Shown here one piece after another: positions 8,371 to 15,594 of a stretch of 64,000 nucleotides of DNA (the first letter of the stretch is position 1; every line of letters begins with the position of its first letter). The translations under genes and the position numbers were made by a program. This stretch comes from an uncultured Ardenticatenia bacterium. Lineage in GTDB: Bacteria > Chloroflexota > Anaerolineae > 4572-78 > NAK82. The stretch is taken from positions 62,001 to 126,000 of the forward strand of contig CAKZLO010000035.1 of NCBI GenBank assembly GCA_937127125.1, given 5' to 3'. Under the pieces are notes generated by a model, which did not search any database, was not told where the DNA came from, and saw only the letters and a list, made by a program, of their open reading frames with translations.

Positions 8371-8577
8371 TCAACCGACCGGTCCACACGTAGAAGGCGA
8401 AGTAGTTACCCCCTGCGACTTGCCAGTTGTTGCTCTCAACCCGAAGACGGAAAATGTTTTTTGCGCTCGCGTACTGCCACACCGCGGGCAAACCAGCTCT
8501 ACTTTGCCATCCCCAGTGCGTACAAACTTCTCGTACCGCTCACCACAATCTTGACACACATACTCATAAATAGGCAT
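8371..8577 (-). CDS. FmdB-family zinc ribbon protein
   Basis: A 68-residue protein with the FmdB regulatory-protein signature: MPIYEYVCQDCGERYEKF, then VCPRCGSTRAQKTFSVFG. Two CxxC pairs (Cys8/11 and Cys30/33) form one zinc ribbon, and the tail is a disordered Thr/Ser/Gly stretch. The function of the family is not settled; the original members lie beside formamidase genes and were called regulators. It is 34 bases downstream of the thioredoxin gene on the same strand, so probably shares its promoter and its CsoR-type operator. Confidence 0.88.
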   Translation of the reverse strand: MPIYEYVCQDCGERYEKFVRTGDGKVELVCPRCGSTRAQKTFSVFGLRATTGKSQGVTTSPSTCGPVG

Positions 8578-8611
8578 AGCAGCTCACCCCATATGTCCCG
8601 CCAACATAAGT

Positions 8612-8953
8612 TCACTTCAATATGGCTGCCAGTTTGCTGGTGATCACCTGCTTGGGCACAGCGCCCACCTGCTGATCCACCACTTGCCCATTCTTGATGA
8701 ATAGAAGCGTCGGGATACCACGCACACCATATTTGCTGGCCCATACAGGATTCTGATCTGTGTCCACCTTAGCGACGATTGCCTTACCAGCGTACTCCTT
8801 GGCCACCTCCTCGAGCACAGGCGCGATCATACGACACGGTCCACACCAAGGTGCCCAGAAATCTACAATAACTGGCAACGATGACTTGAGCACCACCTTC
8901 TCAAAGGCATCATCATTCACGTGAATTGGGCTGTCGATAACCTGCTGTGTCAT
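8612..8953 (-). CDS. trxA: Thioredoxin
   Basis: A 113-residue thioredoxin with the canonical active site WCGPC, preceded by VIVDFWAP, and the cis-proline loop RGIPTLLF. It reduces disulfides in cytoplasmic proteins, normally recycled by thioredoxin reductase (not in the window). ATG at 8953 follows GGAGGG. Its promoter (-35 at 9036-9041, -10 at 9013-9018) is followed at the start point by the palindrome ATACCCC-ATG-GGGGTAT, so it is probably repressed by the CsoR/CstR-like protein. FmdB zinc ribbon follows in the same transcript. Confidence 0.95.
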   Translation of the reverse strand: MTQQVIDSPIHVNDDAFEKVVLKSSLPVIVDFWAPWCGPCRMIAPVLEEVAKEYAGKAIVAKVDTDQNPVWASKYGVRGIPTLLFIKNGQVVDQQVGAVPKQVITSKLAAILK

Positions 8954-8986
8954 TTCGATTTCCCTCCATAATCTTTGTCACTGAGT

Positions 8987-9009
8987 GCATACCCCATGGG
9001 GGTATATGC
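8987..9009. promoter_or_regulatory. CsoR-type operator at the thioredoxin start point
   Basis: ATACCCC (8989-8995) and GGGGTAT (8999-9005) form a perfect inverted repeat with a three-base centre, inside a longer GCAT...ATGC dyad. CsoR-family proteins bind GC-rich palindromes flanked by AT, of the form ATACCC...GGGTAT. It lies just downstream of the thioredoxin -10 box, at the expected start point, the classical place for a repressor. Confidence 0.65.
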
Positions 9010-9012
9010 CCG

Positions 9013-9041
9013 ATTTTACCCTACATACAGGATCTTGTCAA
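9013..9041 (-). promoter_or_regulatory. Promoter of trxA-fmdB
   Basis: On the minus strand, TTGACA (9036-9041), a 17-base spacer and TAAAAT (9013-9018). Confidence 0.75.
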
Positions 9042-9073
9042 ATTATTCGATCGAGTTACCTATGGCCAAATGC

Positions 9074-9102
9074 TTGTCAGAGCGTAGCAGCTCGTGTATA
9101 AT
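9074..9102 (+). promoter_or_regulatory. Promoter of the HisKA_2 kinase operon
   Basis: TTGTCA (9074-9079), a 17-base spacer and TATAAT (9097-9102). It sits 25 bases before the ATG at 9128 and inside the longer open frame that begins at 8975, so it supports the 9128 start. Confidence 0.75.
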
Positions 9103-9127
9103 CAAACAAATAAAAAGAGGATCTGGA

Positions 9128-10687
9128 ATGCTCGTAGACTGTGGCGCCAGACCCGGCGCAGTGGGCGGGATTGTGATGCAAGACGACGTCGTCACCCCAG
9201 TACAACAATCTTCTATTTACACGCAATGTGACTATCTCTCCGAGGACGACGTCGCTTTCTTGAGAGCTATCGAAGGCCAAATACCAATCGTAGCCGACAT
9301 CAGTCGGGCGGATGTCATGTTGTGCAGCTGGCAGCCCGACCAGCCATGCTTGGTACTGGCACATGCGCGGCCGCATTCGGTCGCGGCAGTACACGCACAC
9401 TCTATGGTGGGTCAGCTGCTAGATGAGCCAGCTTGTCGGAAACTGAGGCGCTTCCTGCTTAGCTGTGAGACACATAATCGCCAGAGTTTCACTGGCGACG
9501 GCGCACCGATAGTTGTCCAGCTCTATCCAGTGTGGCGCCCGGGCACACACCAAGTCATTGCCGCATTGCGTATCGAGACCAATCTATTAGAACATGAGCG
9601 ACAGCGGCGTCGCTCGCATGTGTTCCAGCGGGTGACATTGCAACTGCAGCGCATGGCCCAGTACGGCCGACTCATTGGCGCGGACACGCTCACCCCTTTT
9701 GGGGAAAGCGATGGCATTATTGTCGTGGATCGCACGCGTGTCATCCGCTACGTCAGTGGGGTGGCTATGAACCTCTATCGGCGTATCGGATACCTAGGTG
9801 ATTTGGTAGGGCGGCCTCTTAGCAACCTGGCTACGCAGGACGACGTGCTGGTACGCGCTGCCGTTGCTCAGCAACGCTGTCTGGAACAAGAGGAGGAAGC
9901 CGGTGGACGCCGCTGGGTTAAGAAAGCGCTCCCACTACGTAATCTGCCGCCCCCATTGTTATGGCGCTGGCTGACGCCCAAAGGAGAGAGTGAGGAGATC
10001 AGCCACGTTATCCTGGTAGTGAGCGACATCACCGAGGAGCGACGGCGTGAACAGGAGCTGCGTGTCAAGACAGCACTTATTCAAGAGTTGCATCATCGCG
10101 TTAAGAACAACCTGCAGACGATTGCTGCGTTATTAAGAATGCAAGCACGTCGTGCAAGCAATGAGGAAACGCGCCAGGCAATTGAAGAGGCCGTCAACCG
10201 CATTCTCAGCGTCGCAGTCATCCATGAGTTTCTCTCGAGGCAAGAGGCACGGGTGATCAATATGCGCGAGGTGAGCAGCCGCATCGTCGCTCAGGTGCAA
10301 CACGGGCTGGTCGCCCCGGACAAGCATATCACCTTTGGAGTCGAAGGACCACCCATCTACCTGCCTTCACGGCAAGCAACGGCATGCGCTCTGGTCCTCA
10401 ACGAGCTTTTGCAAAATGCGCTGGAACATGGCTTTGAGGGACGCACGACAGGCTATATCCAGGTGACACTGGAGGATGACGGAGACCAAGTAATTATGCG
10501 AGTGCGCGATGACGGCAGTGGTCTGCCCACTGATTTCGACCTGTCTGGAACAGAAAGCCGCAGTCTGGGGTTGTATATTGTGCGCACACTCGTGCAAGAA
10601 GACCTGAAGGGCACTCTCGAAATGCGCAATCGCAATGGTGTTGAAGCGGTTGTAACGTTTCCTAAATCCATATTGGGAGGTGAATAA
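9128..10687 (+). CDS. PdtaS-like sensor histidine kinase (HisKA_2)
   Basis: A 519-residue soluble kinase. An N-terminal GAF-like sensor of the H_kinase_N type (about 20-160) is followed by a PAS-like domain (about 190-305), then a HisKA_2 dimerisation domain with the phospho-acceptor in LHHRVKNNLQ (about 322) and an ATPase domain (about 400-515; NELLQNALEHG, RDDGSG). This HRVKNNLQ family typically pairs with ANTAR receivers that bind RNA, as in Mycobacterium PdtaS/PdtaR. The next gene is exactly such a protein, overlapping by one base (TAATG). The frame is open from 8975, but 9128 is preferred because it has AAGAGGA and lies downstream of the promoter. Confidence 0.9.
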   Translation: MLVDCGARPGAVGGIVMQDDVVTPVQQSSIYTQCDYLSEDDVAFLRAIEGQIPIVADISRADVMLCSWQPDQPCLVLAHARPHSVAAVHAHSMVGQLLDEPACRKLRRFLLSCETHNRQSFTGDGAPIVVQLYPVWRPGTHQVIAALRIETNLLEHERQRRRSHVFQRVTLQLQRMAQYGRLIGADTLTPFGESDGIIVVDRTRVIRYVSGVAMNLYRRIGYLGDLVGRPLSNLATQDDVLVRAAVAQQRCLEQEEEAGGRRWVKKALPLRNLPPPLLWRWLTPKGESEEISHVILVVSDITEERRREQELRVKTALIQELHHRVKNNLQTIAALLRMQARRASNEETRQAIEEAVNRILSVAVIHEFLSRQEARVINMREVSSRIVAQVQHGLVAPDKHITFGVEGPPIYLPSRQATACALVLNELLQNALEHGFEGRTTGYIQVTLEDDGDQVIMRVRDDGSGLPTDFDLSGTESRSLGLYIVRTLVQEDLKGTLEMRNRNGVEAVVTFPKSILGGE

Positions 10688-11298
10688 TGAGCAAAGCACA
10701 ACGTACAGAACGTGTAGAGCGTACACGCGTTATCATCGCCGATGATGAATCCATCATTCGCACCGATCTAAGGGAGATGCTGACCAATCTGGGCTACCTG
10801 GTGATCGGTGAGGTGGGCGATGGACGCAGCGCTGTGAATCTGGCGCGGGAGCTGCGGCCGGATATCGTAATCATGGATATCAAGATGCCCGATATGGACG
10901 GCATCGAAGCAGCCAAGATCCTCACCGAGGAGCAGATCGCGCCAGTTATCCTGTTGACCGCCTACAGTCAGCAAGACCTGGTCGAGCGCGCGCGTGAGGC
11001 GGGTGTCGTGGCATATCTTGTCAAGCCATTTCGCGAGCCTGATCTAGCTCCAGCCATCGAGGTAGCACTGGCACGCTTTAAGGAGTTTCAGGCCTTGCGC
11101 AAAGAGGTGGCTGACCTCAAGCTAGCTTTTGAGACGCGCAAGTTGGTAGATCGCGCCAAGGGTATCCTGATGGACACGCAAGGGCTCACTGAGGCGGATG
11201 CCTTCCGCAAGATCCAGAAGATGAGTATGAACTTGCGTAAACCGATGCGTGAGGTGGCAGAAGCGATCATTCTAGCAAATCAGGCTGGAAAGGAATGA
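10687..11298 (+). CDS. ANTAR-domain response regulator (PdtaR-like)
   Basis: A 203-residue response regulator. The receiver domain (about 13-130) has the acidic pair DD at 19-20, phospho-acceptor Asp64 in VIMDIKMPD and the lysine in LVKPF. The C-terminal ANTAR domain (about 140-198; DRAKGILMDTQGLTEADAF and KIQKMSMNLRKPMREVAEAI) binds paired RNA hairpins and prevents transcription termination. It is translationally coupled to the HisKA_2 kinase gene. Likely targets are leader RNAs with two hexanucleotide-loop hairpins, which I could not identify with confidence in this window. Confidence 0.93.
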   Translation: MSKAQRTERVERTRVIIADDESIIRTDLREMLTNLGYLVIGEVGDGRSAVNLARELRPDIVIMDIKMPDMDGIEAAKILTEEQIAPVILLTAYSQQDLVERAREAGVVAYLVKPFREPDLAPAIEVALARFKEFQALRKEVADLKLAFETRKLVDRAKGILMDTQGLTEADAFRKIQKMSMNLRKPMREVAEAIILANQAGKE

Positions 11299-11323
11299 AA
11301 GGCTCGCTGCCACACCTACCTTG

Positions 11324-11367
11324 CCCCTTCCCTACTCCCTCATTAGCGAGGGGTGCTGGGGAAGGGG
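11324..11367. terminator. Long hairpin after the ANTAR regulator gene
   Basis: CCCCTTCCC (11324-11332) pairs with GGGAAGGGG (11359-11367), and inside it CCCTC pairs with GAGGG. It lies 25 bases after the stop codon. There is no clear T run, so termination is probable but not certain. Confidence 0.55.
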
Positions 11368-11426
11368 AGTCCGCATCTCTCACAATCCTGGGCTTCTTGT
11401 AAACTGTAAACAGGGGACACTGGTCG

Positions 11427-13199
11427 ATGGAGATCAAGAATCGCACCATCCTCGTACTGGGTGGCTACGGGCTGGTGGGCATGGCAGTTTGTCGCCAATT
11501 AATGGAAGAGTCCCCTGCCATGCTCATTGTGAGCTCTCTGTTGGAGGATGAGGCACGCAAAGCGGTTGAGCGGCTGCGGGCCGAATTCGCTGGCAGTCCT
11601 GTGAAGTTGTTGCCTGTTTGGGGCAACGTCTTTGTGCGTACAGCGCTCAAGGACAAGACAAGACCAGAGGTGTTGGCCAGTCCCGAGTATCGGCGCTGGG
11701 TGTTCGAGGACGTTCTGGCTGAGATGAGCGACACAACTCTGCAAAATTCCTACCTAGCGCAACTCATCATGGGGCGTACTGACTTTGCCCCCGGCATCGT
11801 CCCCGACGCGATTGTGGATTGCATCAACACCGCCACCGCCCTAGCTTACCAGGACATTTATACCAGTGCAGCGGAAGTGCTGGACATTTATGATCGCGCA
11901 CGCGAGGTATGGTACATGGGCAAGGAAGTCGCCTCACCAGCGCTGGATGACTACGTCGCTGCGGTGGAGCGGCTGTTGGCCAGCTTATACGTGCCCCAGC
12001 TGGTGCGCCATGTACAGATACTTTACGAAGCAATGCGCCACGCTGGCACTCGGGCCTATCTTAAGGTGGGCACCAGCGGCACCGGAGGAATGGGTCTCAA
12101 CATCCCGTACACACATGGGGAAGAGAAACCCTCACGAGTGTTGCTGAGCAAGGCAGCGATGGCCGGCGCTCATAGCTTGCTGCTCTTTCTGATAGCGCGC
12201 ACACCTGGAGCGCCCGCCATCAAGGAAATTAAACCCACTGCGGCGATTACTTGGAAGCAAATCGGCTACGGACCAATCAAGCGGCGTGGTCGCGAGATCC
12301 CTTTGTTCGATTGCCCTCCTGAACATGGTGTAGTGCTGGATGGGCAGACCTTTGACCTTGAACAACATTGCGGAGGGCAGCGGTTGGATGGCGTGCTCGA
12401 GTCGGTGTACATCGACACAGGTGAGAACGGCTATTTCTCGCTGGCCGAGTTCACTGTAATTACCACCGTTGGTCAGATGGAAGGGGTAACGCCAGAGGAT
12501 ATTGCATTCAACGTGGTATGTGAGCTGAAGGGGATAAGCACTGGCCGTGACATCATTGGAGCGTTGGATAGTGCCGTGATGAGCCCCAGCTACCGCGCTG
12601 GGGTGTTGCGACATCGTGCCATCGAATTCGCCCGCCGGCTGGAAGTCGAACACGGGGTGGACAGCGTCGCATTTGAGATCCTGGGGCCACCTCGTCTTTC
12701 CAAGCTATTGTTTGAAGCTTATCTGCTCAAGCGAGCCTATCGCACAATGCAGGCTGTGGCTGAGAGCGATCCGCAGAGCATCTCGCGCACTGTCACACAG
12801 CTGGTATGCGAGGATGGACGATTGCGCAGCAGTGCCATTTCCATTGGCATTCCTATTCTGATGCCTGATGGTCGGACGCTGCTGTGTGCCAATCGCGGTC
12901 GGCGTGACCATCGCTGGGAGTGGCAGTCTTGGCGTGCCACCTCTGAGGAAATAAATCGTTGGGCGGAGACAGAATGGATTGACTTGCGCGTCAGCAACAT
13001 GGCCGGCTGGCAGGCGCGCATGGCGGCTATACTGGCCGAGGCGAGTCGGCTGCCTGCCCCAGACTTTGACTCAAGTTCGCGCTATGTGCGGCCCATGTCC
13101 AATGCTGCCACGTGGCAGCTACAGCCGGAAATCAACATTGGAGAGATCGTCGGCTGGGTTTTCATTCACGAAGAAAAAGGCGAAAGGATGAAAATTTAA
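11427..13199 (+). CDS. Rossmann-fold (SDR-like) protein of unknown substrate
   Basis: A 590-residue protein whose first 40 residues (TILVLGGYGLVGMAVCRQL) form a dinucleotide-binding fold with the GxxGxxG motif. The stretch KVGTSGTGGMGLNIPYTHGEE (about 212-232) is also glycine-rich. The rest does not match a family I can name. It is unusually long for a short-chain dehydrogenase. It is followed after three bases by the MoaD-like gene and then by aldehyde ferredoxin oxidoreductase, so it probably works in the same aldehyde/acid metabolism, perhaps as an NAD(P)-linked partner or acyl reductase. That role is inference. Confidence 0.7.
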   Translation: MEIKNRTILVLGGYGLVGMAVCRQLMEESPAMLIVSSLLEDEARKAVERLRAEFAGSPVKLLPVWGNVFVRTALKDKTRPEVLASPEYRRWVFEDVLAEMSDTTLQNSYLAQLIMGRTDFAPGIVPDAIVDCINTATALAYQDIYTSAAEVLDIYDRAREVWYMGKEVASPALDDYVAAVERLLASLYVPQLVRHVQILYEAMRHAGTRAYLKVGTSGTGGMGLNIPYTHGEEKPSRVLLSKAAMAGAHSLLLFLIARTPGAPAIKEIKPTAAITWKQIGYGPIKRRGREIPLFDCPPEHGVVLDGQTFDLEQHCGGQRLDGVLESVYIDTGENGYFSLAEFTVITTVGQMEGVTPEDIAFNVVCELKGISTGRDIIGALDSAVMSPSYRAGVLRHRAIEFARRLEVEHGVDSVAFEILGPPRLSKLLFEAYLLKRAYRTMQAVAESDPQSISRTVTQLVCEDGRLRSSAISIGIPILMPDGRTLLCANRGRRDHRWEWQSWRATSEEINRWAETEWIDLRVSNMAGWQARMAAILAEASRLPAPDFDSSSRYVRPMSNAATWQLQPEINIGEIVGWVFIHEEKGERMKI

Positions 13200-13202
13200 G
13201 GG

Positions 13203-13436
13203 ATGCGTGTCTCAGTCCATTTGCATGGAATCCTGCGTGAACGGTTACCCTCTGCAGCAAGGGGACGGACTACGCTGGAGCTACCCGAGTCAGCCACAGT
13301 GGGTGATCTACTGGCAACGCTGGGCATTGAGCGACGCGTGATTGTGGCGGTCAACGGTCGTACCCACATTCCGGCGAGCCATACGCTGCAAGAAGATGAT
13401 CAGGTGGTGATCTATATGCCGGTGGGCGGAGGATGA
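13203..13436 (+). CDS. MoaD/ThiS-family sulfur carrier
   Basis: A 77-residue ubiquitin-like protein that ends in MPVGGG, giving the C-terminal Gly-Gly needed for adenylation and thiocarboxylation. It would donate sulfur for molybdopterin/tungstopterin synthesis. The ATG overlaps a GAAAGGATG...AAGGG region at the end of the upstream gene, only three bases after its stop. Its place just before the aldehyde ferredoxin oxidoreductase gene matches the MoaD-like proteins found beside tungsten enzymes. A role dedicated to the tungsten cofactor is an inference from context. Confidence 0.87.
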   Translation: MRVSVHLHGILRERLPSAARGRTTLELPESATVGDLLATLGIERRVIVAVNGRTHIPASHTLQEDDQVVIYMPVGGG

Positions 13437-13472
13437 GCATAAGAGCGTAGGAGAAGAAAGGAGCGAACCGTC

Positions 13473-15395
13473 ATGCCACACGGTTATCATGGACGCGTCT
13501 TACACGTTAATCTCACCAGTGGCGAACTGAGCATCGAACAGCCTGAGGAGAAATTCTATCGCAAGTACATGGGGGGCAGCGCTATGGCGCTCATCTACCT
13601 GCTGCGCGATATGCCAGCGGGCGTTGACCCACTGTCGCCCGAGAATATACTGGCCCTGTTTCTAAGCGTGATCACCGGTGCGCCGATATCCGGCCAAAGT
13701 CGCATGACGGCGGCGGCCAAGTCTCCGCTCACTGGGTGCATAGGCGATTCGCAATGTGGTGGCTTCTTCCCTGCTGAGATGAAGTTCGCCGGCTTTGATG
13801 GCATTGTGATTAAGGGACGCGCAGCGAAACCGGTCTATTTGTGGTTGCACGATGGGCAGGCAGAACTGCGCGATGCCACTCACCTGTGGGGGCATGTCAC
13901 CGGCGAAGTGCAAGAGATGCTCCGATATGAATTGGGCGATGACAGGATCGAAGTGCTACAAGTTGGCCCGGCTGGCGAAAAAGGGGTGCGTTTTGCTGCA
14001 CTGATAAACATGTGTAGCCGCGCCAATGGACGCACCGGTATGGGCGCCGTGATGGGCTCCAAGAACCTCAAGGCGGTGGTGGTACGTGGTAATCAGCGGC
14101 CAAGCATAGCAGATCCTGCCACGCTGAAGGCTCTGGCTCGTTGGGGGGTCACCCAGCTGCCGCAATCTGACATTGCGGGCCTGTCCAAATATGGCACCTC
14201 CGAAGTAATCGGCCTCAACAACGCCGATGGCGGGTTGCCGACGCGCAACTACACCAGTGGGGTATTCGAGCACTATGAGAAGATCAACGGGCCGACGTTG
14301 TACGAGACCCTCTTGCGCGGTGCCACTCAAGGCCAACAGGATCGTATGGGGCGAGACACGTGCTATGCTTGTGCGGTGCGTTGCAAACGGGTGGTCGAAC
14401 AGACCAGTGGCACCTACATTCTTGATCCCACCTATGGTGGGCCTGAGTACGAGTCGCTCGCTACCTTGGGTTCTTACTGCGGAGTGCACGATTTGGCCGC
14501 CTTATGCAAGGCCAACGAAAATTGCAACAGATATGGGCTGGACACAATCTCGTGCGGTGCAACCATCGCCTGGGCGATGGAGTGTTTCGAGAACGGGTTG
14601 CTCACCAAAGAAGACACCGGTGGCTTGGACTTGCATTTTGGTAATGCTGAGACAGTGGTGAAGTTGACAGAGATGATCGGACGTCGAGAGGGTTTTGGTG
14701 ATCTCCTGGCTGAAGGATCAGCGCGCGCTGCGCAACGCCTTGGGCGTGGGAGCGAGCGCTTCCTCATCACCTCCAAGGATCAAGAGGCACCAGCACACAT
14801 GCCCCAAGTCAAGCGCACGCTGGCGGTCATCTACGCGGCCAATCCGTTTGGTGCCGACCACCAGTCGCACGAGCACGACCCGGCCTATGCCCCTTATCCA
14901 GAACGGATGGCGCAAATTGGGCTACATGACCCACAACCGCCACTCACCCTGAACGCTGAGATGGTGCGCTTTGCGCTGGTCACCCAGCACGCCTATAGCG
15001 CTTTGGACAGCCTCAATGTGTGCCAGTTCGTCTACGGTCCAGCATGGCATCTGTACAGCATGAACCAGCTGACCGAAGTGGTACGCGCTGTGACCGGTTG
15101 GGATGTCAGCCTCTACGAGATCATGAAGGTGGGCGAAAGGCGGCTGAACATGTTACGTGCCTTTAACGCACGCGAGGGGATCGGACGTGAACGCGACACG
15201 CTGCCGGAGCGCTTCTTCACCCAGCCACTTAAGGGAGGACCTAGCGACGGATACGTGCTGGATCGCGAGGAATGGCAACGCGCTATGGACACCTATTATG
15301 CTATGGCAGGATGGGATGTGCAGTCCGGCACCCCTACTCGACCCACTCTGGAGGCACTCGGATTGGGGTGGGTGGCAGATCTGTTAGGGCTGTAG
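13473..15395 (+). CDS. Aldehyde ferredoxin oxidoreductase (tungsten type)
   Basis: A 640-residue AOR-family enzyme, which oxidises aldehydes to acids with ferredoxin, using a tungsten bis-pyranopterin and a [4Fe-4S] cluster. Family marks are the N-terminal GYHGRVLHVNLTSGE, the cofactor-binding GGSAMALIYLL and GRTGMGAVMGSKNLKAVVVRG, the cluster motif CYACAVRC (about 290-297) with the fourth Cys in SLNVCQF (about 513), and GADHQSHEHDP. Full length for the family (about 600-650). ATG at 13473 has AAAGGAGC. Third gene of an operon with the Rossmann protein and MoaD-like protein. Substrate unknown. Confidence 0.93.
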   Translation: MPHGYHGRVLHVNLTSGELSIEQPEEKFYRKYMGGSAMALIYLLRDMPAGVDPLSPENILALFLSVITGAPISGQSRMTAAAKSPLTGCIGDSQCGGFFPAEMKFAGFDGIVIKGRAAKPVYLWLHDGQAELRDATHLWGHVTGEVQEMLRYELGDDRIEVLQVGPAGEKGVRFAALINMCSRANGRTGMGAVMGSKNLKAVVVRGNQRPSIADPATLKALARWGVTQLPQSDIAGLSKYGTSEVIGLNNADGGLPTRNYTSGVFEHYEKINGPTLYETLLRGATQGQQDRMGRDTCYACAVRCKRVVEQTSGTYILDPTYGGPEYESLATLGSYCGVHDLAALCKANENCNRYGLDTISCGATIAWAMECFENGLLTKEDTGGLDLHFGNAETVVKLTEMIGRREGFGDLLAEGSARAAQRLGRGSERFLITSKDQEAPAHMPQVKRTLAVIYAANPFGADHQSHEHDPAYAPYPERMAQIGLHDPQPPLTLNAEMVRFALVTQHAYSALDSLNVCQFVYGPAWHLYSMNQLTEVVRAVTGWDVSLYEIMKVGERRLNMLRAFNAREGIGRERDTLPERFFTQPLKGGPSDGYVLDREEWQRAMDTYYAMAGWDVQSGTPTRPTLEALGLGWVADLLGL

Positions 15396-15546
15396 ACCTC
15401 AGAGCTGCTGCGCTGTGAATATGTGCCCGACTCAGCTAGATTAGCAGCAAGACGTCATTCTCTGCTATTTCCAGGAAGCGGTTACACTGATGTTCGCTCA
15501 CGCGAGCGAGCTGCCCGTGTGAATGGAAGGACAATGAACTGACCCG

Positions 15547-15584
15547 AGTCCGGGCTGTCATATTGCAGGACGACAGCCCGGACT
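15547..15584 (+). terminator. Terminator after the AOR operon
   Basis: AGTCCGGGCTGTC pairs perfectly (13 bp) with GACAGCCCGGACT around a 12-base loop, followed by TATTGC. It lies between the AOR gene and the converging multicopper oxidase gene and may serve both. Confidence 0.75.
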
Positions 15585-15594
15585 TATTGCTAGA

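Noticed and set aside
8975-9127. Longer N-terminus for the HisKA_2 kinase
   Set aside because: A TTGTCA-17-TATAAT promoter and a ribosome site lie inside it and support the start at 9128.
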